A stretch of DNA of 64,000 bases, from contig NZ_CALUWO010000002.1 of NCBI RefSeq assembly GCF_944324505.1, positions 186,001 through 250,000 of the forward strand, read 5' to 3'. A program made the translations under genes and the position numbers. The stretch's first letter is position 1; the number at the start of each line of letters is the position of its first letter. Below, piece by piece: positions 36,358-46,449 of the stretch. Below the pieces are notes generated by a model, which was not told the origin of the DNA, did not search any database, and saw only the letters and a list, made by a program, of their open reading frames with translations. The stretch comes from an uncultured Desulfovibrio sp. (GTDB taxonomy: Bacteria > Desulfobacterota > Desulfovibrionia > Desulfovibrionales > Desulfovibrionaceae).

Positions 36358-37305
36358 TCAGTTTGCAGGGGCAACGCCGCGGCGCACCGCCCAGTCCAGA
36401 ATGACGCGGGCACGGGACACATCCAGACTGATCTGGCGGGTCAGGTCCTCCACGGAGGCAAAGCGGCGCTCATCGCGCAGGCGTTCCACAAAATCCAGAC
36501 GCAGGGTGCGGCCGTACAGGTCGGCATGCGCGTCCAGCAGAAAACTTTCAATACTCATGCTGGTACCGTCAAAGGTGGGCTTGCGGCCGATATTGGTCAC
36601 GGCCGGCCACACCCGCTGGCCATCTTCCGGCCTGGCCAGGGTGGCATACACCCCCGGCGCCGGCACCAGCGTATCCGGCAGGCCCATATTGGCCGTGGGA
36701 AAGCCCAGGCCAGTCCCGCGGCCGTCGCCGTGAATGACCGGACCGCGGCAGCTGTGCCAGCAGCCCAGCAGGCGCGCCGCGGCGGCCACATTGCCTTCGG
36801 CCACGCAGCGCCGGATGCGGGACGAGCTGATGATGTCGCCATCCAGCATCACCGGGTCCAGCTGCTCCACGCCAAAGCTGTACCGCCGCCCCAGCTGGCG
36901 CAGGACATCGGGGTCTCCGCTGCGACCGCGCCCCAGGGAAAAATCATGCCCGATGACCAGCGCCCGCAGGTGCAGCGGCATGAGCTGCTGCCGCACAAAG
37001 TCCTCCGGGGCGGTGCAGGCCAGGTCCGGCGTGAATTCCAGCTCCAGCACCTCATCCACCCCCAGCGCCAGGATGCGGCGCCGGCGCTCCGTGCGATCCG
37101 TCAGAGGGGGCGGGGCCTGTCCGCTGCCCAGCACGGCACGGGGATGGGGCCAGAACGTCAGGACGCAGCAGCGCAGTCCGGCCCCCCGGCACACTTCCAC
37201 CGTGCGCCCGATGAGGGCCTGATGCCCCCGGTGCACGCCGTCGAAATTGCCGATGGTCAGGCCCGACTCCCTGCGGGATGACGAAGAACGCGGATCCATG
37301 TGCAT
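36358..37305 (-). CDS. ribF: Bifunctional riboflavin kinase/FAD synthetase
   Basis: 315 residues. The N-terminal FMN adenylyltransferase domain has GNFDGVHRGHQ (near residue 20), GHDFSLGRGR and ISSSRIR. The C-terminal kinase domain has GRGTGLGFPTANM (near residue 205) and NIGRKPTF. It makes FMN and then FAD from riboflavin. It ends 11 bp before the phosphatase gene. Confidence 0.96.
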   Translation of the reverse strand: MHMDPRSSSSRRESGLTIGNFDGVHRGHQALIGRTVEVCRGAGLRCCVLTFWPHPRAVLGSGQAPPPLTDRTERRRRILALGVDEVLELEFTPDLACTAPEDFVRQQLMPLHLRALVIGHDFSLGRGRSGDPDVLRQLGRRYSFGVEQLDPVMLDGDIISSSRIRRCVAEGNVAAAARLLGCWHSCRGPVIHGDGRGTGLGFPTANMGLPDTLVPAPGVYATLARPEDGQRVWPAVTNIGRKPTFDGTSMSIESFLLDAHADLYGRTLRLDFVERLRDERRFASVEDLTRQISLDVSRARVILDWAVRRGVAPAN

Positions 37306-37321
37306 GAGTTACCTGCGGGTT

Positions 37322-37840
37322 TCAGATGAGACGTCGAAATATTTCGGTATACAGCTTGCGAATGTGCAGGACGAGACGCAGAATCATGCTCCGCTCCGCC
37401 CTGTCATCCAGGGAAAAAAAAGACGCAAGATGCCGGGCCACTTCCGTAAAGTCGCTTTCGCCGCGGATGCGCAGCATGTCCCAGTAGGGCACGGCCCTGT
37501 CCAGGGCTGCCGCCGACGCCTTGTCCGGGTGCTGCTGGCGGTAACGCAGGCTGAAGGCTTCCAGCATGCTGTCGGCATCGCCGGGAAAGGAGCGCTGCAA
37601 GGCCAGACGCCAGAGGCCCACATACAGCCCCCGGCATTCCGCCAGCATCTGCCGCCGCCGGAGCACATGCAGCCGGCCCAGGCCCATGATGCGAAAGGTG
37701 GCCTCGAAATCGGCATCATCCAGCAGCACCGCAAAATTGTCCAGGGCTTCCTGCACAAGGGCGGCCTGCCCTCCCGGTGCGCTGTGCTGCGGCACGGGCA
37801 TGGCCGCGGCCTCCGGCGCCCCGCCGGCTGTTTCGGGCAT
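37322..37840 (-). CDS. Conserved hypothetical protein between DEAD-box helicase and ribF
   Basis: 172 residues, mostly alpha-helical, soluble, rich in Arg and Leu (ADFEATFRIMGLGRLHVLRRRQ). No motif I recognise. The ATG at 37840 lies 5 bp from the helicase stop and its GAGGA ribosome site overlaps that stop region, so it is translated from the same mRNA. Confidence 0.75.
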   Translation of the reverse strand: MPETAGGAPEAAAMPVPQHSAPGGQAALVQEALDNFAVLLDDADFEATFRIMGLGRLHVLRRRQMLAECRGLYVGLWRLALQRSFPGDADSMLEAFSLRYRQQHPDKASAAALDRAVPYWDMLRIRGESDFTEVARHLASFFSLDDRAERSMILRLVLHIRKLYTEIFRRLI

Positions 37841-37845
37841 GGCGG

Positions 37846-39603
37846 CTAGTCCTCTTCCGGCACTGCCGCCGGTGCGGCAGCCTCCGTGTCCTGCCGGCCG
37901 CGCCCGCGACGCCGGCGTCCCGAACGCCGCCGCCGGGAACCCTCATGGCCCGCTGTTGCCGTCGATGCCGGCGTCTCCTGCCCGTCCGGGACCGCTGCCT
38001 CAGGGGCGGAAGCCGCAGCCTCGTCCCCGCTCTGTACTGCCGGCGCGCCTTCCCGGTTTTCGCTCTTGCGTTCCGAACGACGCCGGCGGGAACGTGACGA
38101 CCGGCCACCCTCTTCCCGCGAGCCGCTCCTTCTGTCACCGGCAGGCGCCTGGGGCCGTCCTTCGGGGAAACGGCTTTCGCGCAGGATTTCCTGATGACAG
38201 GCATCCAGCAGCATGGCCAGCATACGCTCGCCGTCCCCCTCTTCCTGGCGGCACAGATCGCGCACCAGCGGCAGATAGCGGGCCACGCGCTCGCGCTCCA
38301 GACCGGTGAGCTTGCGGAAACGCGCCTCCAGCACCGTGAGCAGACGGGCGCCGGCCACGGCCGCCACATCCTCGTCAGTGGGCGCCGGAATCTCGGTAAT
38401 GGCAATATGATAGTGCCGGGCAATGCGCTCCAGCTCCATGCGCTGCATGACATCCACCAGCGAGATCACCGTACCCGCCGCTCCCGCGCGGCCGGTACGG
38501 CCGGCACGATGGATGTAGCTTTCGTGATCTTCCGGGGGTTCATACAGAAACACATGGGACAGCGCCGGAATATCGATGCCGCGCGCGGCCACGTCCGTGG
38601 CCACCAGATACTGGAGAGCGCCCCGGCGGATCTTGTCCAGCACGGCCTCGCGGCGGTTCTGGGAGAGGTCCGCCGACAGTTCCTCCGCATTGTAGCCAAA
38701 GCCCTGCAGGACGCTGGTCACATAGTGCACATTGGCCTTGGTATTGCAAAAAATAATGGCCGATGCCGGATTTTCCGTCTCCAGCAGGCGCACCAGCACG
38801 CGGTCCTTGTCCATGGGGCGGCAGGCGCAGAACAGATGCTGCACCTCGGCCACATGCACCGTCCGGCAGGACAGGGAAAGCATGGAGGGGTCTTCCATGA
38901 ATTCCCCGGCCAGGCGCAGCACGTGCGGCGGATAGGTGGCCGAAAACATGCAGGTGTGCACCCGCCGGCGCGGCAGATAGCGCTGCACTTCCTTCATGTC
39001 GGGGTAGAAGCCGATGGACAGCATGCGGTCAGCCTCGTCAAAGACCAGCAGGCGCAGGCTGTCCAGCGAAAGGGTGTGGCGCAGCAGGTGGTCCAGCACG
39101 CGGCCCGGCGTGCCCACGATGAGCTGGGCGCCGTCGCGCAGGGCGTCCATCTGCTTGCCGTAGCCCACCCCACCATAGACGGCCACATGGCGGATGCCCG
39201 TTCCGTCAAAAATGATGCCGGCCTCGTGCTCCACCTGCACGGCCAGTTCCCGTGTGGGCACCAGCACCAGGGCCTGCGGCCGCTGCTCGGCCGGGTCCAG
39301 TTCGGGCAGCATGGGCAGCAGATAGGCCCCGGTCTTGCCGCTGCCCGTGCGCGACTGCACCATGATGTCGCGGCGGGCCATGAGATAGGGCAGCGCCAGG
39401 GACTGCACCGGCATGAGCCGGGTCCAGCCGGCCCGTGCGCAGGCCTGGCGCATGGCGTCGGGCAGCGCTTCCAGGGTTACGGCGGGCAGGGCGTTTTCCG
39501 GCTCTTCCACCGCAAGCGTTTCTCCGGATTCATCGCCGGTCACAGGGGAACAGCTCCCTTCGTCAGCGGGGGCAGCGGATTCTTTTTCAAGCTCTTGGGA
39601 CAT
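37846..39603 (-). CDS. DEAD-box RNA helicase with Arg-rich C-terminal tail
   Basis: 585 residues. Q motif ([13 protein letters not shown], about 60), Walker [10 protein letters not shown] (86-94), [15 protein letters not shown] and [10 protein letters not shown] are all present. After residue about 475 there is a basic tail ([14 protein letters not shown], later [14 protein letters not shown]) between Ala/Glu-rich stretches, as in helicases that act on ribosomes or in RNA degradation. A long upstream extension of the frame has no domain; the start at 39603 follows GAGAAG. Confidence 0.93.
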   Translation of the reverse strand: MSQELEKESAAPADEGSCSPVTGDESGETLAVEEPENALPAVTLEALPDAMRQACARAGWTRLMPVQSLALPYLMARRDIMVQSRTGSGKTGAYLLPMLPELDPAEQRPQALVLVPTRELAVQVEHEAGIIFDGTGIRHVAVYGGVGYGKQMDALRDGAQLIVGTPGRVLDHLLRHTLSLDSLRLLVFDEADRMLSIGFYPDMKEVQRYLPRRRVHTCMFSATYPPHVLRLAGEFMEDPSMLSLSCRTVHVAEVQHLFCACRPMDKDRVLVRLLETENPASAIIFCNTKANVHYVTSVLQGFGYNAEELSADLSQNRREAVLDKIRRGALQYLVATDVAARGIDIPALSHVFLYEPPEDHESYIHRAGRTGRAGAAGTVISLVDVMQRMELERIARHYHIAITEIPAPTDEDVAAVAGARLLTVLEARFRKLTGLERERVARYLPLVRDLCRQEEGDGERMLAMLLDACHQEILRESRFPEGRPQAPAGDRRSGSREEGGRSSRSRRRRSERKSENREGAPAVQSGDEAAASAPEAAVPDGQETPASTATAGHEGSRRRRSGRRRRGRGRQDTEAAAPAAVPEED

Positions 39604-39897
39604 AGTCTTCTCGATGGGCAACACAGTTATGTATTTTATATCACAACGCATCAGCATAGCCCATTTCATGGCATCCCGCAAGGAAGCCGCCGCGGGTGCT
39701 CCCGCCCGCCGCGCGGCAGGGCATGGCGGAACGGCCTCCCCTGTCACACAAAAAGCCCGCAGAGAAAACCCTCCTGTCACAGAGAGACCTTGCGTCCGCT
39801 GCCGATTGCGGCTAGCGTACATCTGTTCCGCTTCTGCCTGCCATGGCGGAAGGAACGCCTGCCGTTGCGGCGGCAAACGGAAAAAGAAGGAGTTTTC

Positions 39898-40284
39898 ATG
39901 GACACGCCCGTCGATTTCGCCCCGGATTTCAGCAAGGGCCTTCTGCCTGCCGTGGCACAGGATGTGACCACCGGCGAAGTGCTCATGCTGGCCTACATGA
40001 ACGAAGAAGCCTGGCAGCGCACGCTGGCCACCGGCGAGGCCCACTACTGGAGCCGCAGCCGCGGCGAGCTGTGGCACAAGGGCGGCACGTCGGGCCATGT
40101 GCAGAAGGTTCACGCCATCCTGCTGGACTGTGACAGCGACGCCATTGTGCTGCGCATCGAACAGATCGGCGGCGCGGCCTGCCATACCGGCCGGCGCTCC
40201 TGCTTCTACCGGCAGTGGGAAAAGGGACAGGTGCGCTACTGTTCGCCCATGGTTTTTGATCCCCGCACGGTTTACGGCCGCTAA
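39898..40284 (+). CDS. hisI: Phosphoribosyl-AMP cyclohydrolase
   Basis: 128-residue monofunctional HisI, third step of histidine synthesis. Family motifs: [38 protein letters not shown] and the zinc ligands in DCDSDA and CHTGRRSC. No HisE domain is fused. AAGGAG lies 6 nt before the ATG. Followed by hisG after 65 bp. Confidence 0.97.
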   Translation: MDTPVDFAPDFSKGLLPAVAQDVTTGEVLMLAYMNEEAWQRTLATGEAHYWSRSRGELWHKGGTSGHVQKVHAILLDCDSDAIVLRIEQIGGAACHTGRRSCFYRQWEKGQVRYCSPMVFDPRTVYGR

Positions 40285-40349
40285 CCGACACGACGCGCCC
40301 TGGCGGGCGCTCTTTTTTGAACAACAGGGCCACAGGCCCGGAGCATGCA

Positions 40350-41243
40350 ATGAACCCACATTCCAATGCCATCATCAAGCTGGGCGTGCCCAAAGGCTCG
40401 CTGGAAGAAGCCACCATCAATCTTTTTGAACGCGCGGGCTGGAAAATCCGCAAGCATACCCGCAACTACTTTCCCGACATCAACGACCCCGAAATCACGG
40501 CCTCGCTCTGCCGTGTGCAGGAAATCGGCGGCTACATTGCCGCCGGCATTCTGGATGTGGGCATTGTGGGCCTGGACTGGCTGCATGAATGCGGACATGA
40601 CAAGGACGTGGAAATCATCTCCAAGCTCACCTATTCCAAGACGTCCAACCGCCCCTGCCGCTGGGTGCTGGCCGTGGCCGGCGATTCCCCCTATCAGACG
40701 CCGCAGGACCTCAAGGGCAAGCGCATTGCCACGGAATTGCAGGGCCTGACCCACAAGTACTTTGACAAGCTGGGCGTTGACGTTGACATCTTCTATTCCT
40801 GGGGCGCCACCGAAGCCAAGGTGGTGGAAGGGCTGGCGGACGGCATCGTGGAAGTGACCGAAACCGGCACGACCATCCGCGCCCACGGCCTGCGCATCAT
40901 CGATGAGGTCATGTGCTCCTACCCGGTGCTCATTGCCAACAAGGACGCCTGGGCGGACCCGCGCAAGCGCACCAAGATCGAGCAGCTGGACCTGCTGCTG
41001 CAGGGCGCCCTGCGGGCCGAAAACCTGGTGGCGCTCAAGATGAACGCCCCTGCGGCCAATCTGGAAGCCATTCTCGAAATGCTGCCCGCCCTCAATTCTC
41101 CCACGGTTTCGCCCCTGCGCGATGACAAGTGGCTTTCGGTGGAAACGGTTATCCACATTGACGTGGTACGCGACCTCATTCCCCGCCTGCGCAGCGCCGG
41201 CGCCGAAGGCATCATCGAATATTCCCTGAACAAGGTCATCTGA
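40350..41243 (+). CDS. hisG: ATP phosphoribosyltransferase, long form
   Basis: 297 residues, the first enzyme of histidine synthesis. The catalytic part has KLGVPKGSLEEATINLFERAGW and the PRPP-binding loop EVTETGTTIRAHGLRI. The final 75 residues are the ACT-like regulatory domain of the long form, so no HisZ subunit is needed and feedback inhibition by histidine is expected. GGAG precedes the ATG at 40350. Confidence 0.97.
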   Translation: MNPHSNAIIKLGVPKGSLEEATINLFERAGWKIRKHTRNYFPDINDPEITASLCRVQEIGGYIAAGILDVGIVGLDWLHECGHDKDVEIISKLTYSKTSNRPCRWVLAVAGDSPYQTPQDLKGKRIATELQGLTHKYFDKLGVDVDIFYSWGATEAKVVEGLADGIVEVTETGTTIRAHGLRIIDEVMCSYPVLIANKDAWADPRKRTKIEQLDLLLQGALRAENLVALKMNAPAANLEAILEMLPALNSPTVSPLRDDKWLSVETVIHIDVVRDLIPRLRSAGAEGIIEYSLNKVI

Positions 41244-41286
41244 TCCGCACCACGCGTACGCCGCGCCCGCTCCATGGCGAACGCAC

Positions 41287-41329
41287 AACGGCGGCCCTTC
41301 CTCTGCGGGAAGGACCGCCGTTTTTTTTT
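41287..41329 (+). terminator. Terminator of hisI-hisG
   Basis: ACGGCGG-CCTTCC (41288-41300 region) pairs with GGAAGG-A-CCGCCGT (to 41321), followed by nine T. It lies 44 bp after the hisG stop. Confidence 0.92.
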
Positions 41330-41419
41330 CATACGTCGTGACAGCGCAACGGCCCGCATGACGCAGCACGTGCGGCGGACCGGCTGCCGTGCCGTCCGGC
41401 TGGTCGGGCGGGGCTGCCC

Positions 41420-42256
41420 TCAGCACTGGCTGTGCGGCGCCGCATGCAGCAGGCTTTCCAGCCGGGCCAGAGAGGCATCGCCATCCAGTCCCTGCCGTCG
41501 GGCCAGTTCCGGAAGATTTTCCACCGCATCACAAGGCCGCACATAGAGCGGCTCCACATCGCGGGCAAAATAGTCCCCGTGCCGGGCCAGCAGGCGCAGG
41601 GCATCCAGCGACGGCGTCACCAGGCGGGGCATGGCATCCAGATCGCGCCGTTCGTCCAGAGGGGCAAAAAGACGTACATTGCGGTGCAGGGCACTGCCGC
41701 AGAGCAGCGGCACCCCGGCCCGGCAGGCGGCGGGTTCCCGTGCGGCGCGATCGGCCACGGCCGCTTCCACGGCCTTCAGGGCCTCCTGCGGCGGCATCAA
41801 CTGCACCGGGGCCGTGGCATAGGCCGGAATGACCGGTCCGTAGGCCATGAAGGGCTGATAGTGCACCAGATTGCGGCGGGCATGGGTCAGCACGTGAACC
41901 TGCCCGCCCCAGAGCATGCCGCGGGCCATGACGGCCGAAGTGGCCAGGGCCTGCATGTAGTCCAGCGCGGCCAGCCGCGCCCCCGTGACCCGGCGCAGGG
42001 CCGCCGCCGTGGTCAGCACCAGACGGATGCCCGTAAAGGACCCCGGGCCGCGCACGCAGGCAATACGCCGCACATCCATGAGGGAAATGCCCAGGCGGGC
42101 GCACAGTTCCTGTAGTGCCGGCGCCAGGATTTCCGTGGCCCTGTCGGCCCGGTGCCATTCCTGGGCGCAGAGCAGGTCGCCGTTTTCCGTCAGCAGTATC
42201 TGCAACGGCCCTTCGGCCGCATTGAGCACAAGCTCCAGACCGGTGGAAAGCGCCAT
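41420..42256 (-). CDS. tsaB: tRNA threonylcarbamoyladenosine biosynthesis protein TsaB
   Basis: 278 residues. The N-terminal ASKHA fold has the family motif RGPGSFTGIRLVLTTAAAL (near residue 69). TsaB is the scaffold partner of TsaD in t6A synthesis. The C-terminal part is longer than in the 230-residue E. coli protein. It starts 4 bp after rseP and closes the operon. Confidence 0.9.
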   Translation of the reverse strand: MALSTGLELVLNAAEGPLQILLTENGDLLCAQEWHRADRATEILAPALQELCARLGISLMDVRRIACVRGPGSFTGIRLVLTTAAALRRVTGARLAALDYMQALATSAVMARGMLWGGQVHVLTHARRNLVHYQPFMAYGPVIPAYATAPVQLMPPQEALKAVEAAVADRAAREPAACRAGVPLLCGSALHRNVRLFAPLDERRDLDAMPRLVTPSLDALRLLARHGDYFARDVEPLYVRPCDAVENLPELARRQGLDGDASLARLESLLHAAPHSQC

Positions 42257-42260
42257 GATG

Positions 42261-43370
42261 CTACCCTGTCACAATGCGGGCCACATCATTGAAGGTGGCC
42301 AGCAGCATGAGGGACAACAGCAGCGCCAGCCCCACGCGCATGCCCCAGTCCTGCACCTTTTCCGGCACAGGACGACGAAAGACCATTTCAACAAGGCAGA
42401 ACAGGGCCGTTCCACCATCCAGCACCGGAACGGGCAGCAGGTTGAGGATGGCCAGGTTGATGCTGATGAGCGCCGCCAGTCCCAGCACGCCGGCCAGACC
42501 ATGCTGGGCCTGCTCGCCCACCATCTGGGCAATCATGATGGGTCCCCCCACCTGATCCAGGGGCACCACGCGCTGCACCAGCTTGAGGAAACTTTCGGCC
42601 GTCAGCTCCACCATGCCCCAGGCATGCTGTGCCCCGGCCACGGCAGCGTCCCAGAAGCCCAGTTCGCGGTAGCTCATGGCGCCGCTCACCGTGATGCCGA
42701 TGAGCCAGGCCTCCTCGTCCTCCCCGAAGATGGTCTTGCGGGTGGCCCGCTTGGGCGTCATGGAAAGTTGCAGCTCCTGCCCCACCTCCCGGAGCGAGCT
42801 GCCGTCCTCCGGCGCGGGCGCGGGCCGCAGGATGGTAAGGATCAGGGGGCGTCCGTTGCTGGCGCCGATGGCCTCGGCCATGCTCTGCCAGTCAGGGGTT
42901 TCCTGCCCGTCCACCCGCAGAATGGTATCGCCCTTCTGCAGGCCGGCCATGGCCGCCGGGCTTTCGGGCATGACCTTGCCCACCTGCGGCAGCAGGATGG
43001 CCTGCCCCCAGCCGAAGCCCAGCACCCAGCAGAGCAACCAGGCCAGCAGCACATTGGCCAGCGGACCGGCCAGCACCACCAGCAGACGCTGCCAGGCCGG
43101 CCGCAGGGAAAAACTTTCCTCGCGGGTGAAGCCTGCGGGCAGGTCGCTTTCGCGGCTTTCGCCCACCAGGGCCACGTAGCCGCCCAGGGGCACCAGCGAC
43201 AGGGCATACTCCGTCTTGCCCTTTTTGACCTTCAGCAGTTTGGGGCCAAAGCCCAGGGAAAAGGTGGTCACCCCCATGCCCAGGGCGCGGGCAACGCAGA
43301 AGTGACCCAGTTCATGAAAGAAGATGAGACCGCCCAGCACAAGTACGGCGGCAACAATGGTCGTCAGCAT
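42261..43370 (-). CDS. rseP: RIP metalloprotease RseP (site-2 protease)
   Basis: 369-residue intramembrane protease. The zinc site HELGH is residues 19-23 in the first membrane helix. One PDZ domain (AGLQKGDTILRVDGQETPDW) lies in the periplasmic part. The C-terminal helix has LNLLPVPVLDGG, the second catalytic motif. It cleaves anti-sigma factors in known systems. Overlaps dxr by 7 bp. Confidence 0.96.
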   Translation of the reverse strand: MLTTIVAAVLVLGGLIFFHELGHFCVARALGMGVTTFSLGFGPKLLKVKKGKTEYALSLVPLGGYVALVGESRESDLPAGFTREESFSLRPAWQRLLVVLAGPLANVLLAWLLCWVLGFGWGQAILLPQVGKVMPESPAAMAGLQKGDTILRVDGQETPDWQSMAEAIGASNGRPLILTILRPAPAPEDGSSLREVGQELQLSMTPKRATRKTIFGEDEEAWLIGITVSGAMSYRELGFWDAAVAGAQHAWGMVELTAESFLKLVQRVVPLDQVGGPIMIAQMVGEQAQHGLAGVLGLAALISINLAILNLLPVPVLDGGTALFCLVEMVFRRPVPEKVQDWGMRVGLALLLSLMLLATFNDVARIVTG

Positions 43371-44686
43371 GCAGAGGCTCCGTCACGCGCCAGATCATAG
43401 ACCAGGGCGCGGCTTTGTTGGTCGAGGCGTTCCATACGCTCCACTACGGTAGCCACTTCCTGCCGCAAGGCAAGGGTATCCCCTGCCGGACTGCGCAGCG
43501 GTTCGCAGAACACGTCGGCATCCGGCCTGGTCCGGGCATGGGCATCCATGGCCGCCTCAATGAAGCGGTACATGTCAGGGAAGGAACAGCGCCTGTTGAG
43601 GAACAGGTCCACCGCCGCCTCATTGGCCGCATTCATGACCACGCACTGCCCGCCCCGTTCCCGCAGGGCACGGCGGGCAAAGTTCAGGGCCGGGAAGCGC
43701 TGCGTGTCCGGCTGGCGGAATTCCAGCGCCGGCGCATGGGCCAGGTCCAGGGGAGATACGCCACAGTCCAGCGTATGCGGCCACAGCAGGCAGTGCCCCA
43801 GGGGCAGGCGCATGTCTGCCGTGCCCATCTGGGCCAGCAGGCTGCCGTCGCGCAGCTGCACCATGGAATGCACCAGCGACTGCGGATGCACCAGCACCTC
43901 GATGCGCTCGCTGGGAACCCCGTAGAGATGATAGGCCTCCACCACTTCCAGGGCCTTGTTCATCATGCTGGCGGAATCAATGCTGATCTTGGCGCCCATG
44001 ACCCAGTTGGGATGCTTCAGGGCCTGCTCGCGCGTGACGCCGGCCAGCTGCTCGGCAGGCATGTCCCGGAAGGGGCCGCCCGACGCCGTGAGCACCAGGC
44101 GGGCCACATCCTGCCCCCGTGCCGCCAGGCACTGGAAGATGGCATTGTGCTCCGAATCCACGGGCAGGATGGCAGCGCCCGTGCGGGCGCAGACCTGCCG
44201 GAGCAGATTGCCGGCCAGCACCAGGGATTCCTTGTTGGCCAGGCAGATGACCTTGCCCGACAGGGCAGCCGCCAGCGTGCCCCGCAGCCCGGCAGCACCC
44301 ACCTGGGCGGAAAGCACGGTATCGGCCTCGGGCAGGGAGGCCACGGCGGCATAGCCGTCGGGTCCCACGAGAATATGCGGCCGGTAGTCGGCGGGCAGCA
44401 GGGCGCGCAGGTCATAGGCCGATTCCTCGTCCAGCACGGCCAGCACACGCGGCCGGTAGCGCATGGCCTGCCGGGACAGCATGTCCACGTTACGGGCGCA
44501 GGACAGGCCCGCAATGCGGAAGCGCCCGGGCTGGCTGTCCACCACGCCAAGGGCATTGCGGCCGATGGAGCCGGTGGATCCCAGAATGACCAGTTCATGC
44601 CGTTGCAGCCCCTGCCAGTCCAGAGAAGGCGGGGCCGATATGTAGTTGATTGCCGGGCCTTCCCGACCCGGCCAGCAGTTGGACAT
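43364..44686 (-). CDS. dxr: 1-deoxy-D-xylulose-5-phosphate reductoisomerase
   Basis: 440 residues, second step of the MEP isoprenoid pathway. NADPH-binding GSTGSIG is at residues 36-42; LANKESLVLAG, TASGGPFRD and HPNWVMGAKISIDSASMMNKALE form the metal and substrate sites. The N-terminus is about 30 residues longer than in most family members; the start at 44686 has AAGGT upstream and the frame above it has no conserved content. Confidence 0.96.
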   Translation of the reverse strand: MSNCWPGREGPAINYISAPPSLDWQGLQRHELVILGSTGSIGRNALGVVDSQPGRFRIAGLSCARNVDMLSRQAMRYRPRVLAVLDEESAYDLRALLPADYRPHILVGPDGYAAVASLPEADTVLSAQVGAAGLRGTLAAALSGKVICLANKESLVLAGNLLRQVCARTGAAILPVDSEHNAIFQCLAARGQDVARLVLTASGGPFRDMPAEQLAGVTREQALKHPNWVMGAKISIDSASMMNKALEVVEAYHLYGVPSERIEVLVHPQSLVHSMVQLRDGSLLAQMGTADMRLPLGHCLLWPHTLDCGVSPLDLAHAPALEFRQPDTQRFPALNFARRALRERGGQCVVMNAANEAAVDLFLNRRCSFPDMYRFIEAAMDAHARTRPDADVFCEPLRSPAGDTLALRQEVATVVERMERLDQQSRALVYDLARDGASAC

Positions 44687-44861
44687 AGCACATACCTTGC
44701 CGCGTGACACGCGGCCATCAGATGTTGGGGAACAGCAATGCCGCGTGGGGGAAGGCGGCATGCGGACATACCCCCCTCCCCCACGCGGACGTTCCCGGAT
44801 GTCTAGCCGGGCAGAAGCACTCCGGCGGCAGCGGGGCAGACGGCGCCGCTGCCAATACCGG

Positions 44862-45668
44862 CTAGAAGAAAAAGAACCACTGGTCCACCACGGCGAACAT
44901 GGGCATGGCAAAGAGGATGCTGTCCGCCCGGTCCAGGATGCCGCCGTGTCCGGGCAGCAGATTGCCCGAATCCTTGACGTTCACCGAGCGCTTGAGCGCC
45001 GATTCGAACAGGTCCCCTACCTGGGCAAAGGCATTGATGGCCACCCCCAGCAGGGCAAAGGCAAACCAGTTGACCTTGCCGAAGACGGCGCCGTAAATGA
45101 TGCAGAACAGCACACAGGCCACCAGACTGCCCACGGCGCCTTCGGAACTCTTGTTGGGGCTGACCCTGGGCCAGAGCTTGTGATGCCCGAAGCGCGTGCC
45201 CACAAAATAGGCCGCCGTATCGGAAATGGAAACAGCCGCCAGCACAAAGATGAGCTTTACCGTGGACAGATAGGTGGCCGGCAGCAGCAGCAGCGGCACA
45301 TAGGCCAGCCCCGCCATGAAGATGCCGCTGGCGGAAAAGGCGTCTTCCTCGATGACATCCCAGCGGAACAGAAAGCTCATGGCCGCCAGCACAAAGCCGG
45401 CCCCCAGGCAGACCAGGGCATCCTGCGGGCGGTGCATCCAGCTCAGCACCAGCATGCCCCAGCCCAGGACTATGGCGCAGATGCGGCTGGGGATGCGCCC
45501 GGACTTGCCCCAGAACAGGGAAAAGAATTCCCAGAGGCCCAGCGCCGCCACCAGCAGAATCACCGCCAGCAGCGGCCAGCCGCGCACGGCCAGTACCAGA
45601 AGAATGAGGGCGCCCAGCGCCACACCGGTAAGGGTGCGGCGGATATCGGTTGCATGATCAACAGCCAT
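44862..45668 (-). CDS. cdsA: Phosphatidate cytidylyltransferase
   Basis: 268 residues, seven or eight membrane segments. The C-terminal CdsA signature reads KDSGNLLPGHGGILDRADS. It makes CDP-diacylglycerol for phospholipid synthesis. Start at 45668 overlaps uppS by 11 bp, which supports translational coupling. Confidence 0.96.
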   Translation of the reverse strand: MAVDHATDIRRTLTGVALGALILLVLAVRGWPLLAVILLVAALGLWEFFSLFWGKSGRIPSRICAIVLGWGMLVLSWMHRPQDALVCLGAGFVLAAMSFLFRWDVIEEDAFSASGIFMAGLAYVPLLLLPATYLSTVKLIFVLAAVSISDTAAYFVGTRFGHHKLWPRVSPNKSSEGAVGSLVACVLFCIIYGAVFGKVNWFAFALLGVAINAFAQVGDLFESALKRSVNVKDSGNLLPGHGGILDRADSILFAMPMFAVVDQWFFFF

Positions 45669-46380
45669 TGACTTGCTCCTGCGTTTGGCCGAAACGACGG
45701 GATCGTCCGGCATAGGCCCGCAGCGCCTCATGCAGCGCATCCACGCCGAAGTCCGGCCATGCCACGGGGGTAAAATAAAATTCGCTGTAGGCGCACTGAT
45801 AGAGCAGATAGTTGCTCAGGCGCAGTTCGCCGCTGGTGCGCACCAGAAGATCAGGGTCCGGCTGCCCCTGGGTATAGAGGAAGTCGGCAAAGCGCGCTTC
45901 GGTGTACTGTTCGGGGGGCAGGCCGGCCTCGGCCATGCGCCGGGCGGCCCGCACGATTTCCTCGCGGCCGCCGTAGTTGAGCGCCAGGTTGAGCGTCATG
46001 TCCCGGCCCTGCGCCGTGCGCTTCATGGCGTGCTTCAGGGCCGTGCGCTGGGCCAGCGGCAGCCCTTCCACGTCGCCCAGTACCATGAGGCGTATGCCCT
46101 CGCGCTCCATGCGCGCCACTTCCGTACCCAGAAAGTCCAGCAGCAGGCTGAACAGCGCAGCCACCTCGGCGGGGGGGCGCTTCCAGTTTTCGCTGGAAAA
46201 GGCGTACAGCGTCAGATACGGAATGCCCAGACGCCGGCATTCGGTCACAATCACGCGGACATTGTCCGCGCCGGCCCGGTGCCCGTCCACGCGCTTCAGC
46301 CCGCGGGCCTGCGCCCAGCGGCCGTTGCCGTCCATGATGATGGCCAGATGGCGGGGAAGAAAAGGAAATTGCTGTTCCAT
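45658..46380 (-). CDS. uppS: Isoprenyl (undecaprenyl) diphosphate synthase
   Basis: 240 residues, cis-prenyltransferase that builds the C55 carrier of peptidoglycan synthesis. Motifs: IIMDGNGRWAQ (catalytic Asp), YAFSSENWKRP, and DLLVRTSGELRLSNYLLYQ with SEFYF. Start at 46380 gives the typical length; earlier in-frame ATGs add Pro-rich residues without a ribosome site. Confidence 0.97.
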   Translation of the reverse strand: MEQQFPFLPRHLAIIMDGNGRWAQARGLKRVDGHRAGADNVRVIVTECRRLGIPYLTLYAFSSENWKRPPAEVAALFSLLLDFLGTEVARMEREGIRLMVLGDVEGLPLAQRTALKHAMKRTAQGRDMTLNLALNYGGREEIVRAARRMAEAGLPPEQYTEARFADFLYTQGQPDPDLLVRTSGELRLSNYLLYQCAYSEFYFTPVAWPDFGVDALHEALRAYAGRSRRFGQTQEQVNGC

Positions 46381-46449
46381 GGCATGTAGATGCGTGCCCG
46401 CCGCCGGCACCATGCAGGGCACCGGCGGCGGGCACAGCGGCAAGGCCGC

